Source: Winogradskyella haliclonae
Lineage (GTDB): Bacteria > Bacteroidota > Bacteroidia > Flavobacteriales > Flavobacteriaceae
Assembly (NCBI RefSeq): GCF_014635865.1
Contig: NZ_BMDQ01000001.1
Span: 310,001-374,000, forward strand
DNA: 64,000 bases
Direction of reading: 5' to 3'
The position numbers and the translations under genes were made by a program. Positions 45,824 through 56,204 of the stretch are shown piece by piece. Numbering within the stretch: the stretch's first letter is position 1; each line of letters starts with the position of its first letter. The notes under the pieces were generated by a model, which ran no database searches, was not told where the DNA came from, and saw only the letters and a list, made by a program, of their open reading frames with translations.

Positions 45824-46993
45824 ATGAAAGCAAACAAATTTCTTTTAGGATTATTTACAGCAGCAACGCTTTTAGTTGTGGGTTGTGCAGCAGATGACAC
45901 TGCAGACGTAACAATTAATCAAGGAAACGGAGGTTCAAATCCAACAAATCCTTCTGACTTTATAATTGGAGGAACACTGACTGAAAACCTTACTCTAACT
46001 ACAGGCACAGAATATGATTTAACAAGTGCACTTATTGTACCTGAAGGTATCACATTAACTATTGAGCCAGGTGTTGTTGTTAGAGCTACGACGGGATCTG
46101 ATGTTTATGTTGCTATCCAACAAGGTGGTGTTATCATGGCGGAAGGTACATCTTCTAACCCTATTGTATTTACCTCTAACTCTGCAACACCAAACCCTGG
46201 TGATTGGGGAGGACTTATTGTATTAGGTCGTGCGCCTATAAATTCTGTAGTAGGAGGCGATGCTACCTCAACATCTGAAATTGGAGGTTTACCTTACGGA
46301 GGAAGTATTGCAAATGATAATTCTGGAATCATAAGATACGTACGTATTGAGTATTCTGGTGGTGCTGCTGATGCTGCTTCAGAAAATAACGGATTCTCTT
46401 TCTATGGTGTCGGAAGTGGAACAACAATAGACTTTATTCAGGCATTTGAAGGTGCTGATGATGGTGTAGAATTCTTTGGAGGAACAGTTAATGCGTCTCA
46501 CATATCTGTTGTCGGAGCTCAAGATGATTCTGTAGATTGGACTGAAGGTTTTACAGGTACACTTACAGATGTATATATCGAGCACAGACAGTCTCATGAT
46601 AAAGGTATTGAAGGAGATGGTTTCAACACAGATATAGGAAACAACTCTAACCCAGTTTTTTGGAGTGCTCCTACTATAAACAACTTAACTATTAACGGAT
46701 TAGGTTCTAGTAATGGTAATGAAGCTATCCGCTTAAGAGCAGGAACGCGTGCTACATTTAATAATGTTTGGATTCAAGGTTTTGAAGAAGGTTATGATTT
46801 AGATGATGAAGAAACTGGAAACGGATTCTTAGCAGGAGAAACTAGTGTTACTGATATTACATTTGATGATGTAACACTTACTCTAAAAAATGACACCAAC
46901 GGTGCTTTTGATGAAAACTCATTCTTTACCGGTGTTGGTAATGGTACTGGTGCTGATTATGATTCTTGGAACTCTGGATGGACAAGAAACTAA
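45824..46993 (+). CDS. surface lipoprotein, beta-helix type, paired with TonB receptor
   Basis: 389 residues with lipobox VVGC (Cys21). The body has many short turns and repeated glycine/asparagine-rich strands (GGVIMAEGTSSNPIVFTSN, GDWGGLIVLGRAPINS), typical of a right-handed parallel beta-helix. It is the second gene after the TonB receptor and is probably its surface partner. Its role in binding is inferred from the pairing. A perfect palindromic terminator follows. Confidence 0.8.
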   Translation: MKANKFLLGLFTAATLLVVGCAADDTADVTINQGNGGSNPTNPSDFIIGGTLTENLTLTTGTEYDLTSALIVPEGITLTIEPGVVVRATTGSDVYVAIQQGGVIMAEGTSSNPIVFTSNSATPNPGDWGGLIVLGRAPINSVVGGDATSTSEIGGLPYGGSIANDNSGIIRYVRIEYSGGAADAASENNGFSFYGVGSGTTIDFIQAFEGADDGVEFFGGTVNASHISVVGAQDDSVDWTEGFTGTLTDVYIEHRQSHDKGIEGDGFNTDIGNNSNPVFWSAPTINNLTINGLGSSNGNEAIRLRAGTRATFNNVWIQGFEEGYDLDDEETGNGFLAGETSVTDITFDDVTLTLKNDTNGAFDENSFFTGVGNGTGADYDSWNSGWTRN

Positions 46994-47041
46994 TTAGTAA
47001 AATGAATATTATTTTGATTTAGTCTTCAAAATTATAAAAAC

Positions 47042-47071
47042 AAAAAGAGCAGCGATATCGCTGCTCTTTTT
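47042..47071. terminator. bidirectional palindromic terminator
   Basis: A perfect 30-base palindrome (15-base half AAAAAGAGCAGCGAT) with T runs on both strands. It lies between the lipoprotein gene and the convergent MORN-like gene. Confidence 0.92.
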
Positions 47072-47090
47072 GTTTTTATGTATTTCTAAT

Positions 47091-47447
47091 TTAATTTGAT
47101 GCTACAGCACTGTTTTGTACCCATTCATTAACACTAGCAATCTTATTATTAGAATAATCTACTTCTTTCAATTTATCTGCACTCCAGTAAAACCATTTGC
47201 CAACTTTTTTTCCGCTGTCATACTTTGCAGATATAATCTTATTCCCTTCTTGACAATAGCTATACCATTCGCCATGAAGTTTTCCTTCTTTAGTATAAAA
47301 CCCTGTCTGACTGATTTGACCATTATCATGGTAATACACCACTTCTATAAGGTTAGTCTCTTCATTAAGTTTTAAGGTTCTATCTTTTTGTGCATAGGCA
47401 AATCCTACACATAACATCAACATAATTACTACTATCTTTTTCATCAC
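47091..47447 (-). CDS. exported MORN-repeat-like protein
   Basis: 118 residues with a signal peptide (1-19, GFAYAQ). Three MORN-like units follow (YYHDNGQISQTGFYT, EGKLHGEWYSYCQEGNKI, SGKKVGKWFYWSADKL), the pattern also found in YwqK-type proteins. The role is unknown; similar exported proteins are widespread in Flavobacteriaceae. It has a good promoter at 47475. Confidence 0.82.
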   Translation of the reverse strand: MMKKIVVIMLMLCVGFAYAQKDRTLKLNEETNLIEVVYYHDNGQISQTGFYTKEGKLHGEWYSYCQEGNKIISAKYDSGKKVGKWFYWSADKLKEVDYSNNKIASVNEWVQNSAVASN

Positions 47448-47474
47448 AATTTGGGTTTATTAATGATTATGAAA

Positions 47475-47505
47475 CAAACATAACATTAATTTTACATTTA
47501 AACAA
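47475..47505 (-). promoter_or_regulatory. Promoter of the MORN-like gene
   Basis: -7 TATGTTTG on the minus strand (CAAACATA on plus, 47475-47482) and -33 TTG (CAA 47503-47505), spacer 20. Confidence 0.7.
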
Positions 47506-47633
47506 GATTTACGTAACATTAAATTAACATTAAATATCTATATAGTTGATTTTCAGAAGTTTAATTATGTAAATAAATTTAATATTGCATAAAAATGGAT
47601 AATCTTTATTTTTAGGGACTCAACAGTGTCATT

Positions 47634-48221
47634 ATGAAATTGAAATCCATTTTTGTAATCCTATTATCATCTTTTATTAGCCAATCCTCATATGGCCAAA
47701 CCAAAAATGAAAAGGAAGAGCGCATCAAAATTTCAGAATTTCCTGAAGTGACTCAAACCATTATTGAGGCATTACCCAAAAACTGTAAGCGACTTAAATT
47801 TTACAAGGAAACAGATGGCGATAAGAAAAGTTATGAAGTAAAGTTTAAATATTTGAAACAGTATTACAGTATAGAGTTTTCAAATCAAGGTCTACTGGAA
47901 GATATTGAGGTGATTACTAAATTCAAAAACATCGAAGATTCTGCAAGGCAACACATTGCGGCTTATTACAAACAATTCTTCAAAAAGCACAAATTCATAA
48001 AAATTCAAAAACAGTATGTTTATACCAGCGATTTTAATGCCGATGCATTTATAGATCATACACTGAAAAAAAGGAATACCGCCTCAGCCAATTATGAAAT
48101 AATAGCTGAAGTTAGAACAGATAAAAAAAGGAGCATTAAAGAATTTACTTTTAACCATAAAGGCGAATTTTTAAGCTCAAGAATTCTAAATCCAACATCA
48201 TACGAGCATGTATTATATTAG
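47634..48221 (+). CDS. exported PepSY-like protein
   Basis: 195 residues with a signal peptide (1-21, SSYGQ). The mature part has repeated short beta-alpha-beta segments (KSYEVKFKYLKQYYSIEFS) resembling PepSY-like periplasmic proteins. A metal or sensor role is possible but unproven. Its 3' end overlaps the next gene by 14 bases, so it is translated with it. It is part of the group preceding the phosphate permease. Confidence 0.65.
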   Translation: MKLKSIFVILLSSFISQSSYGQTKNEKEERIKISEFPEVTQTIIEALPKNCKRLKFYKETDGDKKSYEVKFKYLKQYYSIEFSNQGLLEDIEVITKFKNIEDSARQHIAAYYKQFFKKHKFIKIQKQYVYTSDFNADAFIDHTLKKRNTASANYEIIAEVRTDKKRSIKEFTFNHKGEFLSSRILNPTSYEHVLY

Positions 48222-48888
48222 GATTCTAATCATTTCTTTTAGCTTCATATTTGGGTTAAATCTGTTTTCTCAAAACAATTTTGAAACTCTAGGCGAAACA
48301 GGTTTTGCTTTAAACCATAAGGTTTCAGATTCGTACAAAATCAATTTTTCAGCACGCTCACGGTATTATTTATACCAAGACCAAAGCTTTGATTTTGAAA
48401 ATCGTCAAGTAGACATTGCACACTTTTCAACGCTTAATTTAGATTACAACCATAGCTTGAGTTTAGGTATTCAATATCGTTTTAGATCATCTTTTGATGG
48501 TGGAGATAATGAGCTAAGACTTACCCAACAATTTAATTACACGAAAAAGAATCAAGCCTTGCGCTTTGGTCATAGAATTAGATTTGAGCAGCGCATTTTT
48601 GACCAACTAACTGTTTTACGTTCTCGCTATCGTTTTGCATTAGATGTTCCTTTAAATGGCGAGAAGTTAGATATAGGTGAAAGCTATTTGGTCGCATCTA
48701 TGGAAGCGCTTTTGAGTAAAAATGTAAAGATTAAACCTGAATTAGACCATAGGACTACAGCACAAATCGGATGGCTTATTAATGAGACATCAAAAATTCA
48801 ATTAGGTTTAGAATATCGTTTTGAGGCATTAAACATTAAGGCAGAAGAAAAGTTATTTATCCTAACGTCTTTTATTCTAAAAGTTTAA
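48208..48888 (+). CDS. DUF2490-family outer-membrane protein
   Basis: 226 residues. Signal-like N terminus (1-21, LNLFSQ) with the start ATG inside the previous gene. The mature part shows long amphipathic strands, such as INFSARSRYYLYQDQ and LSLGIQYRFRSSFDGG, ending YRFEALNIKAEEKLFILTSF, matching DUF2490 barrels. No function is established for the family. It is coupled to the PepSY-like gene. Confidence 0.82.
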   Translation: MYYIRILIISFSFIFGLNLFSQNNFETLGETGFALNHKVSDSYKINFSARSRYYLYQDQSFDFENRQVDIAHFSTLNLDYNHSLSLGIQYRFRSSFDGGDNELRLTQQFNYTKKNQALRFGHRIRFEQRIFDQLTVLRSRYRFALDVPLNGEKLDIGESYLVASMEALLSKNVKIKPELDHRTTAQIGWLINETSKIQLGLEYRFEALNIKAEEKLFILTSFILKV

Positions 48889-49057
48889 ACTAATAATATT
48901 TCTCGGGAGTTATTAATTAACAATTATTTGACCGATATTGCAGACTGTATTTTATGAGCAATTTTGCTTAATTTAGATGTTCTAATATAACGTTTAGATA
49001 ACGTTGCTTTGAAAATAATTAAGGTATTTTGCATACAATTTTTTAGTATCCGTTTAC

Positions 49058-51349
49058 ATGGAAAACCTTTACCTCTATATGCTAGCCGCTCTAGCATTTT
49101 TAGCAATAGCTGATTTAGTTGTTGGTGTTAGTAATGATGCCGTTAATTTTCTAAATTCTGCTATAGGTTCAAAAGCTGTTTCATTTAAAACCATTATGAT
49201 TGTTGCTAGTATTGGTGTAGCCGTAGGTGCTATGACCTCTAGTGGCATGATGGAAGTTGCACGTAAGGGCATTTTTAACCCAGGCGAGTTTATGTTTGAT
49301 GAGATTATGGTCATTTTTATGGCGGTAATGCTCACAGATATTCTACTTCTCGACTTTTTTAATACTCTTGGGCTGCCCACATCCACAACCGTATCTATTG
49401 TCTTTGAATTATTAGGCGCCTCTGTAGCACTTTCTGTTATAAAAATATATGGTGATGCTAACCAAACCCTATTAGACTTAGGCAACTATATTAACAACTC
49501 TAAAGCCATTGAGATTATTCTCGGCATATTACTCTCCGTTGTTGTCGCCTTTACTATAGGTGCTATAGTGCAATATCTTTCCAGGATTTTACTGTCATTT
49601 AAATTTCAGGAAAAACCAGCCTGGTATGGTGCCATTTTTAGTGGTGTCGCATTATCTGCAATCATGTACTTTATTCTTATAAAGGGTCTAAAAAATGCGA
49701 CTTTTATTAGCTCTGATATATTAGAATTTGCAAATACGAATTTGTATGCCACCTTAAGCATAAGCTTTGTTTTTTGGACCTTATTGTCTTTGGCTGTAAC
49801 AGTTCTTTTAAAAATAAACATTTACAAGCTGATTATTATTGTTGGTACTTTTGCATTAGCCGTAGCCTTTGCAGGTAATGATTTGGTGAATTTTATAGGT
49901 GTCCCAATTGCTGCATTTAACTCCTACGAGAGTTGGCATGAAGCCTATTTAGCTTTTGGTACATTACCTTCAGAATTTGGCATGCAGAGTCTTGCACAAA
50001 AAGTACCTACACAACCTTACCTTTTACTTTTGGCTGGTGTTGTTATGGTATTAACACTATGGTTTTCTAGTAAAGCTAAGGCCGTGGTTAAAACCTCGGT
50101 TGACTTATCCAGACAAGATGAAGTTAAAGAGCGTTTTGAACCTAACTTTTTATCGAGAACTATTGTGAGATATACTATAGAATTGTCTAAATCTATAAAC
50201 CATATCCTTCCAGATTCTTTTAAGAAAACTACAGATAAACAGTTTACAAAACCTGAAAAAGACCCCTTAATAAAAGCTGCGGATTTACCTGCTTTTGATT
50301 TGGTAAGAGCTGCCGTAAACTTAATGGTTGCTAGTGTGCTTATTTCTATTGCCACGTCTATGAAATTGCCTCTATCTACAACTTATGTCACATTTATGGT
50401 CGCTATGGGAACCTCATTAGCGGATAGAGCATGGGGAAGTGAGAGTGCTGTTTACCGTGTTGCTGGTGTACTTAATGTGATTGGCGGATGGTTTTTTACT
50501 GCTTTTAGTGCGTTTGTTGCAGCCTTTATTATGGCTTGTGTTCTTTATTATGGCGGTGGTTTTGCGCTAATGGGTTTATTTATACTCGCCATCGTTTTAT
50601 TAACAAGAAACTACATCACTCATAAAAACAAAGCCAAAAAAATAGACATCGAAGACGAGCTTGAGCGTACAGAAAGTTCTTCTGTTCAAGGTGTCATTCA
50701 TGAAAGTGCAAAAAATATTTCTAACGTTGTTAAGCGTGGTAATCGCATATACACCAATGCAATTAGTGGGTTGGCTAAGCAAGATTTACTAGAGCTTAAA
50801 AAGAATAAAAAACAAGTCGCCAAGTTATCTGCTGAGGTAGACGACCTTAGAGACAATATCTTCTATTTTATTAAAAACCTAGATGAGTCTAGTGTTGGCG
50901 CAAGTAACTTTTATATTAATATTTTAGGGTATTTACAAGATATGACACAATCTTTAGAATACATTTCTAAAGTCAGCCATAAGCATATTAATAACAATCA
51001 TAAGAAATTAAAGTTCAGTCAAATTAAGGAACTTAAAGAAGTGGATGATGTTTTAGAAGTACTTTTTGCAGATATAAAGTCCGCCTTTGATTCGCGTTCT
51101 TTTGAACAAATCGGAACCATATTATCTCAGCGTAATACTAATTTTGATTTGGTAACTTCTAAAATTGCCAAACAAGTAGAGCGTACTCGTACCGAAGAAT
51201 CAAGTCCAAAGAATACCACTTTATACTTTGGGTTGCTTTTAGAGACCAAAGATTTAATTAATGCGACCATGAATCTTCTACAAGAGTATCATAATTCTCA
51301 TGACAGCTCAGTAGAACCAGCAACAATTAATACTGAAGAGGAAGAGTAA
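49058..51349 (+). CDS. PiT-family inorganic phosphate permease with PhoU-like C-terminal domain
   Basis: 763 residues. The PiT core has the duplicated signature (VVGVSNDAVNFLNSAIGSKA near the start and ALAVAFAGNDLVNFIGVPIA in the middle) and about eleven helices. After residue 530 a soluble helical domain (about 540-745; KKNKKQVAKLSAEVDDLRDN) resembles DUF47/PhoU-like regulators, normally a separate gene beside pit. So the transporter and its regulator-like domain are one protein here. It imports phosphate by ion symport. Its gene follows the PepSY-like/DUF2490 pair after 169 bases. Confidence 0.9.
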   Translation: MENLYLYMLAALAFLAIADLVVGVSNDAVNFLNSAIGSKAVSFKTIMIVASIGVAVGAMTSSGMMEVARKGIFNPGEFMFDEIMVIFMAVMLTDILLLDFFNTLGLPTSTTVSIVFELLGASVALSVIKIYGDANQTLLDLGNYINNSKAIEIILGILLSVVVAFTIGAIVQYLSRILLSFKFQEKPAWYGAIFSGVALSAIMYFILIKGLKNATFISSDILEFANTNLYATLSISFVFWTLLSLAVTVLLKINIYKLIIIVGTFALAVAFAGNDLVNFIGVPIAAFNSYESWHEAYLAFGTLPSEFGMQSLAQKVPTQPYLLLLAGVVMVLTLWFSSKAKAVVKTSVDLSRQDEVKERFEPNFLSRTIVRYTIELSKSINHILPDSFKKTTDKQFTKPEKDPLIKAADLPAFDLVRAAVNLMVASVLISIATSMKLPLSTTYVTFMVAMGTSLADRAWGSESAVYRVAGVLNVIGGWFFTAFSAFVAAFIMACVLYYGGGFALMGLFILAIVLLTRNYITHKNKAKKIDIEDELERTESSSVQGVIHESAKNISNVVKRGNRIYTNAISGLAKQDLLELKKNKKQVAKLSAEVDDLRDNIFYFIKNLDESSVGASNFYINILGYLQDMTQSLEYISKVSHKHINNNHKKLKFSQIKELKEVDDVLEVLFADIKSAFDSRSFEQIGTILSQRNTNFDLVTSKIAKQVERTRTEESSPKNTTLYFGLLLETKDLINATMNLLQEYHNSHDSSVEPATINTEEEE

Positions 51350-51361
51350 TCCCTGCTTTTG

Positions 51362-51369
51362 TATATTTG
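51362..51369 (+). promoter_or_regulatory. TAnnTTTG promoter for the DUF6503-like gene
   Basis: TATATTTG ends 19 bases before ATG 51389. It shows that the longer frame from 51359 is not the start. Confidence 0.6.
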
Positions 51370-51388
51370 GTATCACAATACTTATTTT

Positions 51389-52108
51389 ATGAAACCTTTA
51401 TACGCGCTTTTACTCTTTATTGTGATTAGTATGCCCATACAATCGCAAAACCTAACTGGACAGCAGCTCTTAGAAAAAGCCATTAATTATCACGACCCAA
51501 GTGGCAATTGGTCGACGTTTAATGGTCACCTTAAAGTAACGATGACAACGCCAAATCAAAGTGCTAGAGTTAGTGCTATAAACATCAACTTACCTGCAGA
51601 GTTTTTTAGTGTTACAGCTGTTAGAAATAACACGAGCCAAACCTATACTGTTGACAAAACGGATTGCGCTTTGTTTTATAATGAAACTCAGCTTGATGAA
51701 GCTGCAGCCAAAGAAAAAAAGATGACTTGCGAGCGTGCCAATATGTATAAAAACTATTATACCTATTTGTACGGTTTACCAATGAAACTCGAAGACAAAG
51801 GCACAAACATTGACTCTAAAGTAGAACGCAAAACCTTTAAAGGCAAGGAATATTTAGTACTAAAAGCCACTTACGATGCTGCTATTGGGAGCGATGTTTG
51901 GTACTTCTATTTTAACCCAGAAACCTATGCTATGGAAGTCTACCAGTTTTATAAAACAGATGAAAATGGCAAGGTAAAACCAGACTCTGGAGAATATATA
52001 TTACTCACTGAAGAAGACATCGTAAACGGCATTAAAATGCCTAAAGTCCGCGCTTGGTATTATAACAAAGATGATAAGTATTTGGGGACAGATACTTTGG
52101 GGAAATAA
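51389..52108 (+). CDS. exported DUF6503-like protein
   Basis: About 239 residues from ATG 51389. Signal peptide (MKPLYALLLFIVISMPIQSQ). The mature protein begins LLEKAINYHDPSGNWSTF and continues with many beta-strands, a pattern I associate with DUF6503-type or LolA-like periplasmic proteins. The assignment is tentative. No catalytic motif is seen. It is convergent with nrdA across a shared terminator. Confidence 0.72.
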   Translation: MKPLYALLLFIVISMPIQSQNLTGQQLLEKAINYHDPSGNWSTFNGHLKVTMTTPNQSARVSAININLPAEFFSVTAVRNNTSQTYTVDKTDCALFYNETQLDEAAAKEKKMTCERANMYKNYYTYLYGLPMKLEDKGTNIDSKVERKTFKGKEYLVLKATYDAAIGSDVWYFYFNPETYAMEVYQFYKTDENGKVKPDSGEYILLTEEDIVNGIKMPKVRAWYYNKDDKYLGTDTLGK

Positions 52109-52110
52109 AA

Positions 52111-52136
52111 AAAACCAACGCTTTCACGTTGGTTTT
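52111..52136. terminator. bidirectional terminator between the DUF6503-like gene and nrdA
   Basis: AAAACCAACG pairs with CGTTGGTTTT around a 6-base loop. T runs occur on both strands. Confidence 0.88.
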
Positions 52137-52156
52137 ATAACACTTAATTTAAAATA

Positions 52157-54649
52157 TTAAGACCCACACATTAAGCAATCATCACCTTCTGCTTCTTTAG
52201 CTTGGGCAATTAATGCCTTCATCTCTTCTGCCGTCATTGGCTCAGCTTCTGGAGTCTCAGTTTTTTCAGCAAACTTGGCTGCTGTTTTTGCTGCTTTCTG
52301 CTTTTGTTGTTCTATAACAGCAGCGTCTGCAACTTTTATGGATTCTGATGCTACTTTCTCAGCAACAGGTTCTTTTTTAACTTCTCTTGTTACTGTAAAT
52401 TTCTTAGCATCTACAGCTGCTTTTGTACGTAAGTAGTACATTCCTGTTTTTAAGCCACTCTTCCAAGCATAGAAATGCATTGACGTTAATTTAGCCATAG
52501 TAGCACCTTCCATAAACAGGTTTAGAGATTGCGATTGGTCAATGAAATAACCACGTTGACGAGACATGTCTATAATGTCTTTCATGCTCATTTCATAAAC
52601 CGTCTTATAGAGCTCTTTAATATCTTCAGGAATGATATCAATGCCTTGAATAGAACCATTAGCTCTCATGATTTCGTTCTTAAGATTGTCATTCCATAAG
52701 CCTAAATCCACTAAGTCTTCTAATAAATGCTTATTAACTACAATAAACTCACCTGATAGTACACGACGCGTATAGATATTAGACGTGTACGGCTCAAAAC
52801 ATTCGTTATTTCCTAAGATTTGAGATGTCGATGCAGTTGGCATTGGCGCGACTAATAACGAGTTACGTACACCATGCTTCTTTACTTGCTTACGTAGTTT
52901 TTCCCAATCCCAACGACCACTTAATTCGTCATCTTTAATATTCCAAAGGTTATGTTGGAAATCGCCTTGACTTATCGGAGAACCTTCGTATGTTTCGTAT
53001 GGGCCATCTTTTTTGGCTTCTTCCATAGAAGCTGTAACAGCTGCAAAATAAAGCGTTTCAAAAATCTCTTGATTCAATGCCTTTGCTTCGTCACTTGTAA
53101 ATGGTAAACGCAACTTAATAAATGCATCTGCTAAACCTTGCACACCCAAACCAACTGGTCTGTGACGGAAGTTAGAATTCTGAGCTTCTATCACTGGATA
53201 GTAGTTTCTATCGATGACTCTATTTAAGTTCTTAGTCACACGTTTTGTGATTCTAAACAACTCCTTGTGGTCAAAAGCGCCATTTTTTACAAACATTGGC
53301 AATGCTATCGATGCTAAATTACATACCGCCACCTCATCTGGAGATGTGTATTCCATAATCTCCGTACATAGGTTTGATGACTTAATTGTCCCTAAGTTCT
53401 TTTGGTTAGACTTGCGATTAGCGGCATCTTTATATAACATGTACGGTGTACCCGTTTCAATCTGTGATTCTAAGATTTTCTCCCAAAGCTCACGGGCTTT
53501 AATGGCTTTACGACCTTTTCCTTCGGTTTCGTATTTTGTATATAAGGCTTCAAACTCTTCAGAGTGTACCTCTGATAATCCTGGGCACTCGTTAGGGCAC
53601 ATTAAGGTCCAATCGGCATTTTCTTGAACACGCTTCATAAATAAATCTGGCATCCACATGGCATAGAACAAATCACGTGCACGTAATTCTTCTGCACCAT
53701 GGTTTTTCTTCAGATCTAAAAAGCTCATGATATCTGCATGCCATGGCTCAATGTACATGGCAAAACTTCCTTTACGCTTTCCACCACCTTGATCGACATA
53801 ACGTGCCGTGTCATTAAATACCTTAAGCATTGGCACAATACCATTAGATGTTCCGTTTGTACCAGCTATGTAACTACCAGTGGCTCTAATATTATGAATA
53901 GACAAGCCTATACCACCTGCAGACTGCGAAATTTTTGCCGTTTGCTTTAAGGTATCGTAAATACCATCGATACTATCGTCTTTCATTGTTAATAAAAAAC
54001 AAGAAGACATTTGCGGTTTTGGCGTACCAGAATTAAATAATGTTGGTGTCGCGTGTGTAAAGTATTTTTTAGACATTAACTCATAGGTCTCAATAGCGGC
54101 ATCTAAATCATTTAAGTGAATCCCTATTGAAACACGCATAAGCATGTGTTGTGGACGCTCGGCAATTTTACCGTTTAGTTTTAAAAGGTAAGAACGTTCT
54201 AATGTTTTAAATCCAAAATAATCATAGCCGAAATCGCGGTTATAGATTATTGTAGAATCTAATCTGTCTTTATTTTCCATGATGACGTTGTACACTTCAT
54301 CAGACAATAAAGGCGCATCTTTACCTGTGCGTGGATTGACATACGTGTATAAATCTTCCATCACCTCGCTAAAGGTTTTCTTTGTGTTTTTGTGTAAGTT
54401 AGACACAGAAATACGTGCTGCTAAACGTGCATAATCTGGGTGAGCCGTGGTCATTGTTGCTGCAATCTCAGCTGCCAAATTATCTAGCTCACTTGTAGTT
54501 ACGCCATCGTATAGACCTTCGATAACACGCATGGCTACTTTTAATGGATCTACAAGCTCGTTTAAGCCATAGCATAGTTTACGGACTCTCGCCGTAATTT
54601 TATCGAACATGATTTGTTCTTTTCTTCCGTCTCTTTTGATTACAAACAT
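52157..54649 (-). CDS. nrdA: class Ia ribonucleoside-diphosphate reductase, alpha subunit
   Basis: Reduces ribonucleoside diphosphates to deoxy forms. About 830 residues. N-terminal ATP-cone (1-90; [20 protein letters not shown]) implies dATP feedback control. Catalytic core with [20 protein letters not shown] and [19 protein letters not shown], and an Ala/Lys/Glu-rich linker before the redox tail CLMCGS. The start is ATG 54649; a GTG at 54658 would only add three residues. It lies 195 bases downstream of nrdB, with two hairpins between. Confidence 0.96.
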   Translation of the reverse strand: MFVIKRDGRKEQIMFDKITARVRKLCYGLNELVDPLKVAMRVIEGLYDGVTTSELDNLAAEIAATMTTAHPDYARLAARISVSNLHKNTKKTFSEVMEDLYTYVNPRTGKDAPLLSDEVYNVIMENKDRLDSTIIYNRDFGYDYFGFKTLERSYLLKLNGKIAERPQHMLMRVSIGIHLNDLDAAIETYELMSKKYFTHATPTLFNSGTPKPQMSSCFLLTMKDDSIDGIYDTLKQTAKISQSAGGIGLSIHNIRATGSYIAGTNGTSNGIVPMLKVFNDTARYVDQGGGKRKGSFAMYIEPWHADIMSFLDLKKNHGAEELRARDLFYAMWMPDLFMKRVQENADWTLMCPNECPGLSEVHSEEFEALYTKYETEGKGRKAIKARELWEKILESQIETGTPYMLYKDAANRKSNQKNLGTIKSSNLCTEIMEYTSPDEVAVCNLASIALPMFVKNGAFDHKELFRITKRVTKNLNRVIDRNYYPVIEAQNSNFRHRPVGLGVQGLADAFIKLRLPFTSDEAKALNQEIFETLYFAAVTASMEEAKKDGPYETYEGSPISQGDFQHNLWNIKDDELSGRWDWEKLRKQVKKHGVRNSLLVAPMPTASTSQILGNNECFEPYTSNIYTRRVLSGEFIVVNKHLLEDLVDLGLWNDNLKNEIMRANGSIQGIDIIPEDIKELYKTVYEMSMKDIIDMSRQRGYFIDQSQSLNLFMEGATMAKLTSMHFYAWKSGLKTGMYYLRTKAAVDAKKFTVTREVKKEPVAEKVASESIKVADAAVIEQQKQKAAKTAAKFAEKTETPEAEPMTAEEMKALIAQAKEAEGDDCLMCGS

Positions 54650-54717
54650 ACTGTACACATTTTTTGTTTTTTCTGAAATTGCCAGTTCAGAAAAGGGGTT
54701 AGTTAGTTATTCTAATG

Positions 54718-54804
54718 CTGTAATTATCTGTAGCTAAAGCAAATAATTACAGTAGTCAATGGTTAATTTTATGATTAGACAGGCGCTTCTTATAAGAAAA
54801 GCGC
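54718..54804 (-). repeat. two hairpins in the nrdB-nrdA intergenic region
   Basis: CTGTAATTAT/ATAATTACAG (54718-54727 and 54743-54752, a 10-bp stem) and a second around GCGCTTCTTATAAGAA (54783-54804) with a 2-base bulge. No T-run follows on the minus strand, so they may stabilise or process the mRNA rather than terminate it. Confidence 0.5.
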
Positions 54805-54844
54805 ATGTACTATAAAGCTTGTTTTAATTTGAAAGGATTGATTA

Positions 54845-55825
54845 TTAAAAATCGAAATCCATATTGTACTTATCCTCTTCGACTTCTTTGTTAAGGACAC
54901 CTGCTTTTTGGTAATCACCAACACGCTTCTCGAAGAAGTTTGTTTTACCTTGAAGCGAAATCATATCCATAAAATCGAAAGGATTTGCTGTGTTATACAC
55001 TTTTTCGCAACCTAAATCAGCAAGAAGCCCATCGGTTACAAATTCTAAATATTGAGACATTAAATTGGCATTCATCCCAATTAAACTCACCGGAAGAGAT
55101 TCTGTGATAAATTCTCTTTCTATGTTTAATGCATCAACAATAATTTCTTTAATACGTTCTTTTGGCACCTTGTTTACCAAGTGGTGCTCATGTAGGTGCA
55201 CGGCAAAATCACAGTGCATTCCTTCATCTCTAGAGATTAGCTCGTTAGAGAATGTTAATCCTGGCATAAGACCACGTTTCTTTAACCAGAAAATGGAGCA
55301 AAAAGAGCCTGAAAAGAAAATTCCTTCAACTGCTGCAAAAGCAATTAAACGCTCCGCAAAACTTGGAGATTCTATCCATTTTAATGCCCATTCTGCTTTT
55401 TTCTTAATGGCAGGAAATGTTTCAATGGCATTAAAAAGTTTTGACTTTTCTTTTTCGTCTTTGACGTAGGTGTCAATTAACAATGAGTAGGTTTCGCTGT
55501 GTATGTTTTCCATCATAATCTGGAAACCATAGAAAAATTTCGCTTCGCTATATTGTACTTCGTTTACAAAATTTTCTGCCAAATTTTCATTCACAATTCC
55601 ATCACTTGCCGCAAAAAAGGCTAAAATGTGTTTGATGAAATAACGCTCATCATCGGTTAATTTCTCTGTCCAATCTGTAATATCTTGGTGCAAATCAATT
55701 TCTTCAGCAGTCCAAATACTCGCTTCAGATTTTTTGTACCACTCCCATAAATCATGGTGTTGAATTGGAAATATTACAAATCTATCTTTGTTTTCTTGTA
55801 AAATGGGCTCTACTGCTTGCGACAT
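54845..55825 (-). CDS. nrdB: class Ia ribonucleoside-diphosphate reductase, beta subunit
   Basis: Carries the diferric-tyrosyl radical needed by NrdA. 326 residues; iron ligands sit in [25 protein letters not shown] and [19 protein letters not shown]. The C-terminal acidic tail ending MDFDF is the usual NrdA-docking peptide. It lies upstream of nrdA on the same strand. The order nrdB-nrdA and the long gap are typical of Flavobacteriaceae. Confidence 0.96.
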   Translation of the reverse strand: MSQAVEPILQENKDRFVIFPIQHHDLWEWYKKSEASIWTAEEIDLHQDITDWTEKLTDDERYFIKHILAFFAASDGIVNENLAENFVNEVQYSEAKFFYGFQIMMENIHSETYSLLIDTYVKDEKEKSKLFNAIETFPAIKKKAEWALKWIESPSFAERLIAFAAVEGIFFSGSFCSIFWLKKRGLMPGLTFSNELISRDEGMHCDFAVHLHEHHLVNKVPKERIKEIIVDALNIEREFITESLPVSLIGMNANLMSQYLEFVTDGLLADLGCEKVYNTANPFDFMDMISLQGKTNFFEKRVGDYQKAGVLNKEVEEDKYNMDFDF

Positions 55826-56204
55826 GTTTCTTAATTTATTTGTGAATTAATAGAAAATATTTGGTGTGACTTGGGACTAACAAATATGACAAAATGATTT
55901 ACTTATTTTACTCATTTCACTGAAAGCTTTTCAACAAGTTTTTAACAACACGAAAATTCTTTCAAACGAGTTTCTATTTATCAGAATATTTTTTAAAATA
56001 TTGATAATCAGTATATTATGAATATATTGTTGAAATTTTAATTGTAGGAATTAGATTATTAAAAAACTGCTAAGCAAGTGTAAAAATGGGCAGTTTTTAA
56101 ATTTTGATAAAACTAATTTACATGAACAAAAAAACCGTTGAAAACTTCTTAAATTTTTATAAAACTAAAATTTAGCAACGTCAGATTTTAAAAAAAAGAC
56201 AAAA
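55826..56204. other. 379-base intergenic region upstream of nrdB
   Basis: No gene seen on either strand. Near nrdB, CAAATATG (CATATTTG on the minus strand) is one base off TAnnTTTG and could be its promoter. AAAAACTGC/GCAGTTTTT (56062-56098) forms a stem with a 19-base loop and a T-run on the minus strand, a likely terminator for the DUF3109 gene. The rest is strongly AT-rich. Confidence 0.5.
56062..56098 (-). terminator. possible terminator of the DUF3109 gene
   Basis: 9-bp stem AAAAACTGC/GCAGTTTTT with a 19-base loop, about 105 bases past the stop codon. T-run on the minus strand. Confidence 0.55.

Noticed and set aside
49075..49485. 136-residue minus-strand open frame inside the phosphate permease
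   Set aside because: Antisense to the conserved first PiT signature; no independent support.
53214..53627. 137-residue plus-strand open frame inside nrdA
   Set aside because: Shadow of a highly conserved enzyme with all its motifs in the other frame.
55065..55469. 134-residue plus-strand open frame inside nrdB
   Set aside because: Antisense shadow over metal-ligand motifs of nrdB.
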